From Phenylobacterium kunshanense (lineage in GTDB: Bacteria; Pseudomonadota; Alphaproteobacteria; Caulobacterales; Caulobacteraceae), in the NCBI RefSeq assembly GCF_003254525.1, contig NZ_QFYS01000009.1:62001-126000 (forward strand): a stretch of 64,000 nucleotides of DNA. Direction: 5' to 3'. The position numbers and the translations under genes are program-made. The first letter of the stretch is position 1, and the number at the start of each line of letters is the position of its first letter. Below, one piece after another: positions 13,622 through 21,085 of this stretch. The notes beneath the pieces were generated by a model that was given only the letters and a program-made list of their open reading frames with translations, ran no database searches and was not told the origin of the DNA.

Positions 13622-15253
13622 TCAGGCCGCCACGCCGAGCGCCTTCAGGGCGTGGTCCTTGATCGCCTTGTAGTCGACCTTGCCGTTCGGGGCGCGGCCG
13701 ATGGTGTCGACGACCACCAGTTCGCGGGGCGCCTTGTAGCCGGCGAGCTGTTCGTGGACGTGGGCAGACAGCTCGGCCAGCGTCGGTTGCTTCCCGGCCT
13801 CGGGCTCGACCACGGCGCAGATGCGCTCCCCGAAACGGGGGTCGGGCACGCCGACCACCACCGCGTCGCGCACGCTCGGATGCCGCTTGAGAGCCTCCTC
13901 GACCTCTTCTGGGAAGACCTTCTCGCCGCCGGTGTTGATGCAGACCGAACCGCGGCCCAGGAGCTTCAGGGAGCCGTCGGTGTTCACCTCGGCCCAGTCG
14001 CCCGGCACGCTCCAGCGCACGCCCTCCATGATCCGGAAGGTCTTGGCCGTCTTCTCCTCGTCCTTGTAGTAGCCCATGGGCAGGAACCCGCTGACGGCCA
14101 CAAGGCCCCGCTCGCCAGAGCCAGGAGCGACGCGCCGGCCGTCCTCGGTGAAGACGCCGGTGTTCGGCCCCAGCATGAAGGCGGCCGTCTGGGCTTCCAT
14201 CCCGGCGGCGGAGGCGGACGCGCCCAGGCCGACGGCTTCGGAAGAGCCGAAGCTGTCGGCGATGAGGGCCTGCGGCATGTGCTTCAGCAGCCCGCGCTTG
14301 TTCTCCTGGCTCCACATCGAGCCCGACGAGCTCATCGAGCGCACGCTGGACAGGTTCCAGCGGCCCGGATTGGCCTCCAGCGCCTCGAGCATCGGGGTCG
14401 AGAAGGCGAGGCCCACGAGGACGATGTTGGAGGCGCCCAAGCGCTCGACCTCGTTCCACAGCTCGATGGCGTCGAACTTGCGCGAGGGCAGGGAACAGAT
14501 CGTCCCGCCGCCGTTGAAGGCGATGAAGGCCGAGAACTGGCCGGTGCCGTGCATCAGCGGCGCGGCCACGATCATGATCGGGCGCAGGTGCTCGGGACCG
14601 TGGATCCGGGCGACCAGTTCCTCGACGGACTCGGCCGGCGGGATGCCCATGGCCGCATTGCCCCCGGCGCCGATCACCTGGAACAGGTCGTCCTGCCGCC
14701 ACATCACGCCCTTCGGCATGCCGGTGGTGCCGCCGGTGTAGAGCAGCAGCAGGTCGTCGCCCGATCGACCCCACGCCGCCTTCACGGGGCGCTGCGCCGG
14801 CGTCTTGGCCACCACGGTCTCGTAGTCGTCCGCCCAGGCGGGCGCAGGGTGGCCGGGTTCGGCGACGGCGATCCAGGCCTTCACCTTTGGCAGGCGCGCG
14901 CGGACCTTCTCGAGCAGTTCCGTGAAGCCGGCATGGAAGACCACGGCCTCGGCGTCGGCGTTGTCGAAGAGGTAGACGATCTCCTCCGGGCCGTAGCGAT
15001 AGTTGGTGTTGACCGGGGCGAGGCCGGCCTTGAAGGCGGCGAAGTAGGTCTCGAGGTACTCGGGCCCGTTGAAGAGATACCCGGCCACCTTGGCCTGATG
15101 TCCCAGCCCTTTCGTCAGCAGGTGCGCCGCCAGCGCGTCGGCCCGCGCATCGAACGCGCCCCAGGTGACGACGCGCTGCCCCTGCACCAGCGCCGGGGTC
15201 TCCGGCTGCGAAGCGGCGATCGCCTCCCACACGTCCGCGAACGTCCAGGCCAT
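13622..15253 (-). CDS. Acyl-CoA synthetase (AMP-forming, ANL superfamily)
   Basis: 543 residues. Start taken as ATG 15253, 7 bases after GGGAGG; a GTG at 15268 overlaps that ribosome site and is less likely. The adenylate-forming P-loop LLYTGGTTGMPKG is near residue 180, the core motif DGRRVAPGSGERG near 375, the hinge/adenylate motif GDWAE near 425 and the C-terminal catalytic Lys region GKVDYKAI near 525. It activates a fatty or aromatic acid to its CoA ester in the cytosol. Relatives annotated as FadD3/FadD17-like act on steroid or branched acyl groups. With the nearby enoyl-CoA hydratase and thioesterase it forms a small acyl-CoA catabolic neighbourhood. Confidence 0.9.
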   Translation of the reverse strand: MAWTFADVWEAIAASQPETPALVQGQRVVTWGAFDARADALAAHLLTKGLGHQAKVAGYLFNGPEYLETYFAAFKAGLAPVNTNYRYGPEEIVYLFDNADAEAVVFHAGFTELLEKVRARLPKVKAWIAVAEPGHPAPAWADDYETVVAKTPAQRPVKAAWGRSGDDLLLLYTGGTTGMPKGVMWRQDDLFQVIGAGGNAAMGIPPAESVEELVARIHGPEHLRPIMIVAAPLMHGTGQFSAFIAFNGGGTICSLPSRKFDAIELWNEVERLGASNIVLVGLAFSTPMLEALEANPGRWNLSSVRSMSSSGSMWSQENKRGLLKHMPQALIADSFGSSEAVGLGASASAAGMEAQTAAFMLGPNTGVFTEDGRRVAPGSGERGLVAVSGFLPMGYYKDEEKTAKTFRIMEGVRWSVPGDWAEVNTDGSLKLLGRGSVCINTGGEKVFPEEVEEALKRHPSVRDAVVVGVPDPRFGERICAVVEPEAGKQPTLAELSAHVHEQLAGYKAPRELVVVDTIGRAPNGKVDYKAIKDHALKALGVAA

Positions 15254-15315
15254 CCAGGTACCTCCCACTGTCTTATGTTCTTGTGGGGAATTTGGCCGCC
15301 TGCCGTGGGGTTATG

Positions 15316-15777
15316 TCAAACGGGGAGAGCGGTCGTAGACTTGATCTGCTCCATGGCGAAGGCCGAGGAGACGTCCGACAGCGGCACCGCCGCGATCAGC
15401 CGCTTGTAGAAGGCGTCGTAGGCGGCGATGTCCTTTACCAGCACCTTGAGCAGGTAGTCGGTGTCGCCCGACAGCCGGTAGAACTCCACCACCTCGGGCA
15501 TCGCCGCGGCCGCCTTCGCGAAGGCGTCGAGCCATTCCTGGTCGTGGCGGCTGGTGCGGACCGAGACGAACACCACGAGGCCCAGGTCCAGTTTCACGCG
15601 GTCCAGCAGGGCGACACGGCGCGTGATGACGCCAGCGTCGGTCAACCGCTTGATCCGCTTCCAGCAGGGCGTCTGCGACAGCCCGACGCGCTGGGCCAGG
15701 TCGGCGATCGCGATCGTGGCGTCGCGCTGAAGTTCGCGAAGGATGCGGCGATCAATCCCGTCGAGAGCAATGTCCAT
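15316..15777 (-). CDS. Lrp/AsnC-family transcriptional regulator
   Basis: 153 residues from ATG 15777. The N-terminal winged HTH (DGIDRRILRELQRDATIAIADLAQRVGLSQTPCWKRI...) is typical of AsnC/Lrp proteins. The C-terminal RAM ligand-binding domain starts near residue 65 (LGLVVFVSVRT...EVVEFYRLSGDTDYLLKVLV). Family members sense amino acids as octamers. It lies between the acyl-CoA synthetase and enoyl-CoA hydratase genes on the same strand, 62 bases upstream of the former, and could regulate it. The longer ORF to 16413 is only an alternative frame of the hydratase gene. Confidence 0.9.
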   Translation of the reverse strand: MDIALDGIDRRILRELQRDATIAIADLAQRVGLSQTPCWKRIKRLTDAGVITRRVALLDRVKLDLGLVVFVSVRTSRHDQEWLDAFAKAAAAMPEVVEFYRLSGDTDYLLKVLVKDIAAYDAFYKRLIAAVPLSDVSSAFAMEQIKSTTALPV

Positions 15778-15830
15778 GTGAATTCCCACTGGCGGAGAAT
15801 CCCATTCTGCAGACCTTTTCGCCCGCGCGC

Positions 15831-16670
15831 CTAGCCTTCCACCTTTCGGCGCACCTGAAGGCCGCCGGGATCCACGGCCATTCCGTGCACCTGCATGTTG
15901 TGGCTGTGCGCGAGCTGGTGCAGGGCAAAGGCGGTGTTCATGGCGCCCGCGCGGCCCTGGGCGTCCTCGGCGGCGTTGACGGCCTCCTTGGCGAGCTTGA
16001 GGGCGAACAGGGGCTTGGTGGCGATCCGCTGGGCCAGGGCCAGGGTGAAGGCTGCGAGTTCGGCCGCCGGGACGACGTGGTTGACCATGCCCAGGGCCTT
16101 GGCTTCGGCCGCGGTGAGCCAGTCGGCGGTGAACAGCAGTTCCTTGGCCTTGCGGGGCCCCAGTTCCCAGGGGTGCGCGAAGTATTCGACGCCACCCACG
16201 CCCATTCCGACGGTGTTGTCGCAGAAGGCTGCGTCCTCGGCCGCGACGATCAGGTCGCAGGGCCATGCGAGCATCAGTCCGCCGGCGATGCACTTGCCCT
16301 GGACCTCGGCGATGGTCGGCTTGGGAATGTTTCGCCAGCGCTCGGAAAGCCCGAGGTAGATTTCCTTCTCCCGCGCCATTCTGCCTTCGGCGCCCGAGCA
16401 GCCGAACCCGCACCAGGTTCCCACCGGGTCGAACGGCGCCATCTGGTCGGCGATCGAGCCCCCCTCGCGCAGGTCGTGGCCGGACGAGAAGTGGGGTCCG
16501 TTCGCCGCCAGGATGATCACCTTGATCGCATCGTCCCGCGCGGCGCGGTCGAACGCGTCGTTCAGGGCGTAGAGCAGGGTGGTGTCCTGCGCGTTGCGGC
16601 TCTCGGGCCGGTTCAGGACCAGGCGCGCGACGTGGGGCGCGGGGCTCTCGAAAAGTATGGCGTCGGTCAT
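15831..16670 (-). CDS. Enoyl-CoA hydratase/isomerase family protein
   Basis: 279 residues, crotonase fold. Visible are the N-terminal LVLNRPESRNAQD, the oxyanion/CoA loop FSSGHDL near residue 63, KPTIAEVQGKCIAGGLMLAWPCDL near 120, and GGVEYF where hydratases place a catalytic acid. An extra insert around residues 75-100 (DPVGTWCGFGCSGAEG) is unusual for the family. It catalyses hydration or isomerisation of enoyl-CoA in fatty acid or aromatic degradation; substrate unknown. It is transcribed divergently from a TetR gene, with an AT-rich palindromic operator between them. Confidence 0.9.
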   Translation of the reverse strand: MTDAILFESPAPHVARLVLNRPESRNAQDTTLLYALNDAFDRAARDDAIKVIILAANGPHFSSGHDLREGGSIADQMAPFDPVGTWCGFGCSGAEGRMAREKEIYLGLSERWRNIPKPTIAEVQGKCIAGGLMLAWPCDLIVAAEDAAFCDNTVGMGVGGVEYFAHPWELGPRKAKELLFTADWLTAAEAKALGMVNHVVPAAELAAFTLALAQRIATKPLFALKLAKEAVNAAEDAQGRAGAMNTAFALHQLAHSHNMQVHGMAVDPGGLQVRRKVEG

Positions 16671-16761
16671 TGGCGGCCTCCCTGTCGCATATCAGCCCGC
16701 GACCTCGTCGCTGTCACGCCGGACGGCGACCTGGAGCCCTGCGAAGGGGAGGTGGGTAGGA

Positions 16762-16786
16762 AATATGATGATTATCATATTATGAT
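16762..16786. promoter_or_regulatory. Probable TetR operator, AT-rich inverted repeats
   Basis: An AT-rich island in a GC-rich region: AATATGAT-N4-ATCATATT (16762-16781), overlapping ATCAT-ATT-ATGAT (16774-16786). It ends 6 bases before the TetR start codon at 16793 and lies ~90 bases from the divergent hydratase start. The position fits autorepression and control of the divergent gene. Confidence 0.65.
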
Positions 16787-16792
16787 GCGTGC

Positions 16793-17377
16793 ATGCGCTA
16801 CTCCGACACCCGCAAGGAAGAAACCAGGAAGGCGATCCTGCGCGCCGCGGCCAGTGCTGTGCGGGCCAAGGGCCCCGATGGCGTTGGGGTGGCGGAGATC
16901 ATGGCCGAGGCCGGGCTCACGCACGGCGGGTTCTACGCTCACTTCCGTAGCAAGGAAGCGCTTGTGGCGGCCGCGGTGGAGGAAGCCTTCGCGCAAAGCG
17001 CGCGCCGGTTCGCGCGGATGACCCAAGGGATGTCGGCGCCGGAGTCGCTCGCCGCATTCGTCGACGCCTACGTTTCGCCCGAGCATCGCGCCCACCCGTC
17101 GCGGGGTTGTCCGCTGGCGACGCTGTCCAGCGATCTGCCGCGGCAGGGCGAGGCGGTGCGCGCGGCGTACGAACGCGGGGTGAAGGGATTGATTGCGCGG
17201 CTCGCGGGCTGGCTCCCGGGAGAAGCCGGGGATCTGCACGGCTTGGCCGCCTCCGTGGCCGCGGAGATGGCGGGCGCGGTCGCTCTGTCCCGCGCAATCG
17301 CGGATGACGACGAGGCGATACGCCTGCTCGCCGACGCCCGTGCTCGCATCAAGTCACGCATAGGGATTTTCCAATGA
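16793..17377 (+). CDS. TetR/AcrR-family transcriptional regulator
   Basis: 194 residues. The N-terminal HTH (residues ~6-55) shows RKAILRAAASAVRAKGPDGVGVAEIMAEAGLTHGGFYAHFRSKEAL, a classic TetR recognition helix, here of the 'GGFYAHF' subtype common in regulators of NemR/AcuR type. The C-terminal domain contains RGCPLATLSSDL, a cysteine-containing motif shared by that subtype. The start lies 6 bases after the palindromic operator. The gene overlaps the downstream thioesterase by ATGA, so repressor and enzyme are coexpressed. The inducer may be an acyl-CoA or electrophile (inference). Confidence 0.9.
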   Translation: MRYSDTRKEETRKAILRAAASAVRAKGPDGVGVAEIMAEAGLTHGGFYAHFRSKEALVAAAVEEAFAQSARRFARMTQGMSAPESLAAFVDAYVSPEHRAHPSRGCPLATLSSDLPRQGEAVRAAYERGVKGLIARLAGWLPGEAGDLHGLAASVAAEMAGAVALSRAIADDDEAIRLLADARARIKSRIGIFQ

Positions 17378-17829
17378 ACGTCGTCACGCCCACTGAGGAA
17401 CTAACGGGCCTGGAGCAGCTTCGCCGCGCCTTCGACAAGGATCGTCCAGGCTACCGCCGAGGCATCGGTCGGACGCTGAAGTTCGAGATGATCGAGCTCG
17501 AGGAGGGGCGGGTCGTCTTCGGTGGAGAGCCTGATCAGGACGTCTACAATCCGATCGGCACGGTCCATGGCGGCTATGCAGCCACACTGCTGGACTCGGC
17601 GGTCGGCTGCGCTGTCCACTCGGCTCTTCCGGCCGGCAAAGGCTACACGACGCTGGAACTGAAGGTCGCCTACCACCGCGCGATGACCGAGGCGACCGGG
17701 CCGGTTCAGGCCGAAGGCAAGGTGGTCCAGCTTGGCCGCCGGGCCGCCTTCGCGGAGGGGCGGCTCACCGACGCGCAGGGCCGCCTCTACGCCACCGCCA
17801 CCTCCACGCTGCTGGTGTTCGATCGCTAG
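17374..17829 (+). CDS. PaaI-family hotdog thioesterase
   Basis: 151 residues with a single hotdog domain. The motif GTVHGGYAATLLDSAVGCAVHSALP (~residues 66-90) is the PaaI/YbgC-type active-site helix, and TLELKVAYHRAM follows. Such enzymes hydrolyse acyl- or phenylacetyl-CoA thioesters in the cytosol, freeing CoA. The start codon overlaps the TetR stop (ATGA), giving tight coupling. Together with the enoyl-CoA hydratase and acyl-CoA synthetase, it suggests a regulated acyl-CoA detoxification or degradation unit. Confidence 0.88.
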   Translation: MNVVTPTEELTGLEQLRRAFDKDRPGYRRGIGRTLKFEMIELEEGRVVFGGEPDQDVYNPIGTVHGGYAATLLDSAVGCAVHSALPAGKGYTTLELKVAYHRAMTEATGPVQAEGKVVQLGRRAAFAEGRLTDAQGRLYATATSTLLVFDR

Positions 17830-17962
17830 CCGCCAGGATCGCGTTAACCTTGCGTTCGCATCTCCGGTGGCGCCCGGCTGACTCCGCGCTAGGATGCGTC
17901 AAGCGACTCGGCCCGGCGACCCCCGCCGGGACGTCGCGCAAACTCTTTAGCTGGGGGAGCCC

Positions 17963-18223
17963 ATGGCCACTGGTAAGAACACGAACGCCCTTCAGAAGCC
18001 GCTGACGCCCTCCGCCGAACTGGCTGCTGTCGTGGGCTCGGCTCAGCTCTCGCGCGGCGAAACCGTGTCGAAGATCTGGGAATACATCAAGAAGAACAAC
18101 CTCCAGAATCCCGCCAACAAGCGCGAGATCCTGGCCGACGCCAAGCTGAAGCCGATCTTCGGCGGCAAGGACAAGGTCAGCATGTTCGAAATGAACAAGC
18201 ACCTGGCGGCCCACCTGAAGTAG
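17963..18223 (+). CDS. SWIB/MDM2 domain protein
   Basis: 86 residues, almost entirely one SWIB domain. It shows L..P..EL..VVG...LSRGE.VSKIWEYIKKNNLQNPANKREI..D.KLKPIFGGKDKVSMFEMNKHL..HL, matching SWIB/MDM2 folds throughout. The domain is best known from eukaryotic SWI/SNF chromatin remodellers and from chlamydial topoisomerase/SWIB proteins; stand-alone copies are frequent in alphaproteobacteria, with unknown function. The basic N-terminal 20 residues could bind nucleic acid. GGGGGAG at 17954-17960 is a strong ribosome site and a terminator follows, so it is a monocistronic and probably highly expressed gene. Confidence 0.93.
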   Translation: MATGKNTNALQKPLTPSAELAAVVGSAQLSRGETVSKIWEYIKKNNLQNPANKREILADAKLKPIFGGKDKVSMFEMNKHLAAHLK

Positions 18224-18265
18224 GACCGGCGGACGCGCCCTCGAGGTGCGTTGCTTGTGGACACG

Positions 18266-18305
18266 AGAGACCTCGCGGGCCGCTCGCCCTGCGAGGTCTC
18301 TTCAC
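18266..18305 (+). terminator. Terminator of the SWIB gene
   Basis: A perfect 11-bp stem (18266-18276 with 18291-18301) with an inner GGGC/GCCC pairing, followed by TTCACATTT. It lies 43 bases after the SWIB stop. Confidence 0.75.
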
Positions 18306-18385
18306 ATTTGGGCTCCGGCCCGACATAAGGCGCGCCTTCCGCTGCGTCGCGCGGCCGGTCCTCTTTGCTGCTACGGATTCCTCCC

Positions 18386-19117
18386 GTGACCCGAGCCATC
18401 ATCCTCGCCGCCGGCCAGGGCAAGCGGCTCCTGCCGCTGACCGAGGCGCGGCCCAAGTGCCTGATTGAGCTCTCTGGACGCAGTCTGCTGGCCTGGCAGC
18501 TCCTCCGGCTCCAGTCCGCCGGCGTGGATGAGGCGGTGATCGTCACGGGTTTCCGCGCGGACGCGGTGGAGGCCGAGGTGGCGCAACTCGGGCTGAAGAT
18601 GCCCGTGCGCCTGCAGTTCAACCCCTTCTACACGGTCTCTGACAACACGGCGTCCTGCTGGATCGTCCGCGAGGCGTTCGAGGGGCACGTGCTGCTGCTC
18701 AACGGGGACACCCTGTTCGGCCCGGGCGTGGCTGAGCGCCTGCTGGACGCCCCGCCGGCCGAGATCACCGTCACCATCGACCGCAAGCCGGCCTATGACG
18801 CCGACGACATGAAGGTGCTGACGGACGGCGGACGGCTAAGGGCCATCGGCAAGACCATCGAAGCCTATGACGCCGAGTCCATCGGCTTCCTGCGGTTCTC
18901 ACCTGAGGGCGCGGCGAAGTTCGTGGCGGGGGTGGAGCAGGTCCTCCAGAAGCCTGAGGGACTCAAGCGCTGGTACCTGTCGGTGATCGACGAGTTGGCC
19001 CGGTCGGGCGTCGACGTGCGCGTCTGCTCGATCGAGGGCCTTGAGTGGGGCGAGATGGATTTCCCCCAGGACGTCGAAAACCTGACCCGGCTGTCTGGCG
19101 GCTGGTCGAAGGGCTGA
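18386..19117 (+). CDS. Sugar/phosphoalcohol nucleotidyltransferase (LicC-like)
   Basis: ~243 residues from GTG 18386 (a TTG at 18365 is possible). The nucleotidyltransferase signature is AIILAAGQGKRLLPLT.ARPKCLIEL (G-x-G-x-R and catalytic Lys). LLLNGDTLF supplies the metal Asp, and EWGEMDFPQDVE ends the fold. The best resemblance is to CTP:phosphocholine cytidylyltransferase-like and sugar-1-phosphate nucleotidyltransferases: residues NPFYTVSDNTASCWI are typical of that branch. It makes a nucleotide-activated head group. Lying 1.2 kb from the sphingolipid genes, it could supply an activated alcohol such as a CDP-glycerate type donor (inference), or belong to surface polysaccharide synthesis. 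Confidence 0.8.
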   Translation: MTRAIILAAGQGKRLLPLTEARPKCLIELSGRSLLAWQLLRLQSAGVDEAVIVTGFRADAVEAEVAQLGLKMPVRLQFNPFYTVSDNTASCWIVREAFEGHVLLLNGDTLFGPGVAERLLDAPPAEITVTIDRKPAYDADDMKVLTDGGRLRAIGKTIEAYDAESIGFLRFSPEGAAKFVAGVEQVLQKPEGLKRWYLSVIDELARSGVDVRVCSIEGLEWGEMDFPQDVENLTRLSGGWSKG

Positions 19118-19124
19118 CCGCCCC

Positions 19125-19154
19125 TTAGGCGCCGCTGCGACAACTTTAGGCGCC
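19125..19154. repeat. 9-bp direct repeats (TTAGGCGCC) spaced two helical turns
   Basis: TTAGGCGCC occurs at 19125-19133 and 19146-19154, 21 bp start to start, ~100 bases upstream of the chemoreceptor-like gene. It is followed by three close GGTTA(T/C) copies (19181-19200). Two-turn spacing fits an activator or repressor bound on one DNA face. Confidence 0.4.
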
Positions 19155-19252
19155 TGCCGACGGCGGCGCGCTTGATCGCGGTTATGGTTACATTGGTTAC
19201 CACTCATCAAGCTTTACCGATTGTCCTCGAAACGAGGCGGCGGGAGGTTGGG

Positions 19253-20329
19253 GTGTCCGATTCCGGAGAGGGCTTGGTCCCTGAGCGCATTCTGGAGCTG
19301 TCGGAGCGTCTTTCGAAGGCGGCGGCGGACAGCATCGGCGAGATCTCGGACGTCAACCGTGAAGCCAAGATGCTGGCGATCAACGCCCTCATCACCGCCG
19401 CGCGGGCGGGGGAAGCCGGCAAGGGCTTCGCGGTGGTGGCCGAGGAATTCAAGCGGATCTCCAGCAATATCGACGAAGTGACGCTCTCCCTGCAGAGCCG
19501 CGTCCAGGCCGACCTGCAGGAATTGTCAGCCGTCGGCGCGGCGATCCTCGACCACCTGCGGGGCCAGCGCCTGGCCGACCTGGCGCTCAACGCCATCGAG
19601 ATCATCGACCGGAACCTCTACGAGCGCACCTGCGACGTCAGGTGGTGGGCGACCGACTCGGCGGTGGTCGACTGCGTGGCGCTGGGATCCGAGCCGGCTG
19701 CGAAGCACGCCAGCGGCCGGCTCAAGGTCATCCTGGACGCCTACACGGTCTACCTGGACCTCTGGGTCTGTGACGCCAACGGTCGGGTGATGGCGACGGG
19801 CCGCCCTGAGCGCTACCCGCGGGTCGTGGGCAGTTCGGTGGCCGGCGCGGACTGGTTCAACCAGGCGCGCCGAACGGCGTCCGGGCAGGAGTTCGTGGCC
19901 TGCGACGTGGGCTGCCAGCCGCTCCTGGGAGACGCGGCCGTCGCGACCTATGCGGCGGCGATCCGTAAGGACGGCGCGGTCGATGGGCCGGTGATCGGCG
20001 TGCTGGGCATCCATTTCGACTGGCAGCCCCAGGCCAACGCCGTGGTGGATGGGGTTCGGTTGACCGACGAGGAGAGAGGTCGTTCCCGGGTCCTGCTGCT
20101 GGACGCCAGCGGCCGGGTCCTGGCGTCTTCCGATCGCCAGGGCGTCCTCTCCGAGACTTTCAGGCTGCCGGCGCAGTCGCAGGGCATGGGCAGCTATGCC
20201 GACGGCGGCGTCACCGTGGGCTATGCCCTGACCCCGGGCTATGAAACCTACCAGGGCCTGGGCTGGTACGGCTGCATCGTCCAGGGCGAACGGAAGTCGG
20301 TGGCGCGGACGGCGAGCCGGGCGGCCTGA
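19253..20329 (+). CDS. Cytosolic chemoreceptor-like protein with MCP signalling tip and Cache-type domain
   Basis: ~358 residues from GTG 19253 (GGAGGT 6 bases upstream; the ATG-like start at 19172 lacks a ribosome site). Residues ~1-100 form an MCP signalling hairpin: VNREAKMLAINALITAARAGEAGKGFAVVAEEFKRIS is the receptor tip that binds CheW/CheA. The rest (~110-350) resembles a Cache/PAS-like sensor (DAYTVYLDLWVCDANGRVMATGRPERYPR..VGSSVAGADWF; FDWQPQANAVVDGV; SRVLLLDASGRVLASS). No membrane helix is seen. In normal receptors the sensor precedes the signalling tip; here the order is reversed and the protein appears soluble. It may regulate a chemosensory array or act alone. Confidence 0.8.
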   Translation: MSDSGEGLVPERILELSERLSKAAADSIGEISDVNREAKMLAINALITAARAGEAGKGFAVVAEEFKRISSNIDEVTLSLQSRVQADLQELSAVGAAILDHLRGQRLADLALNAIEIIDRNLYERTCDVRWWATDSAVVDCVALGSEPAAKHASGRLKVILDAYTVYLDLWVCDANGRVMATGRPERYPRVVGSSVAGADWFNQARRTASGQEFVACDVGCQPLLGDAAVATYAAAIRKDGAVDGPVIGVLGIHFDWQPQANAVVDGVRLTDEERGRSRVLLLDASGRVLASSDRQGVLSETFRLPAQSQGMGSYADGGVTVGYALTPGYETYQGLGWYGCIVQGERKSVARTASRAA

Positions 20330-20332
20330 CGC

Positions 20333-21085
20333 TCAAGCTTCCCCGACGATCCGCCGGACGAGGTCGAGGTCGGCGGGCTTGTCCACGTCGACGGAAGCCA
20401 GGCCGTAGGGCGTCTCGACGATGGCGGCGTTCACGCCTGCCAGACGGCCCAGACGGATCGCGGCGTCTCGGAGCGACAGCCGGCGGGTCGCGTAGCGCAG
20501 CAGCATCCCCGGGCCCAGGATCTGCGCCATCTTCCAAGGGCGCTTGCGCTCGGCCTCCACGCGACGCCAGAGGTCGATGACCGCGAGGGCGCGGTCGTTG
20601 GCCAGATAGAACAGGTTGCAGCCCGACCAGTCGCCGTCTGAGAGGCGCAGCCAGGTGCGCTGGGTGGTCGGCGCGGCGGCCTCCACGGCGGCGCGGGAGG
20701 CCACGAGGGCGGCGACGTCCAGGCCGGCGGGCGTGTCGTCCAGGAATCGCCGCACCCAGGCCGCATCGAGCAGGGCGTGGTCGGCGGTGGTGACGAGCAG
20801 AGGTGTCCCGACACTCCGCGCGCCCGCCAGGACGCTGAGGCTGGGGCCGGCGGCTTCATCCAGCGGCTCGACGCCGAGCCGGGCGGCTTCGGCGCGCACG
20901 TCCGGATGGCCGCCGATCACCGCGATCCGGCTGGCGCCGGCCTCGCGCAAGGCTTCGACCACCCGCGCCAGCAACGTCCGCCCCTCAAGTCGGATCAGGG
21001 CCTTGTGCGGGACGCCGGCATAGTCGGCCACAGGGTCGGCTCCGCCGCGCGACCCGGCCAGCACCAGGGCGGAGAAACCTGTCAC
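20333..21085 (-). CDS. MobA-like NTP transferase in the sphingolipid operon (possible CDP-glycerate synthase)
   Basis: 250 residues from GTG 21085, which overlaps the ceramide synthase stop as GTGA. The nucleotidyltransferase fold shows ALVLAGSRGGADP..., PHKALIRLEGRTLL (catalytic Lys), a LLVTTADHALL metal-site segment near residue 100, and a C-terminal YGLASVDVDKPADLDLV typical of IspD/MobA-like cytidylyltransferases. Known biology: Caulobacter ceramide phosphoglycerates need a phosphoglycerate cytidylyltransferase (reported as CpgD). As the last gene of the lptFG-ceramide synthase operon, this protein is a good candidate for it. The LicC-like gene at 18386 is the alternative. Gene identity is inference; the fold is clear. 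Confidence 0.75.
   Translation of the reverse strand: MTGFSALVLAGSRGGADPVADYAGVPHKALIRLEGRTLLARVVEALREAGASRIAVIGGHPDVRAEAARLGVEPLDEAAGPSLSVLAGARSVGTPLLVTTADHALLDAAWVRRFLDDTPAGLDVAALVASRAAVEAAAPTTQRTWLRLSDGDWSGCNLFYLANDRALAVIDLWRRVEAERKRPWKMAQILGPGMLLRYATRRLSLRDAAIRLGRLAGVNAAIVETPYGLASVDVDKPADLDLVRRIVGEA

Noticed and set aside
13652..15409. 585-codon plus-strand ORF opposite the acyl-CoA synthetase
   Set aside because: Antisense shadow; the minus frame has all ANL motifs and a ribosome site.
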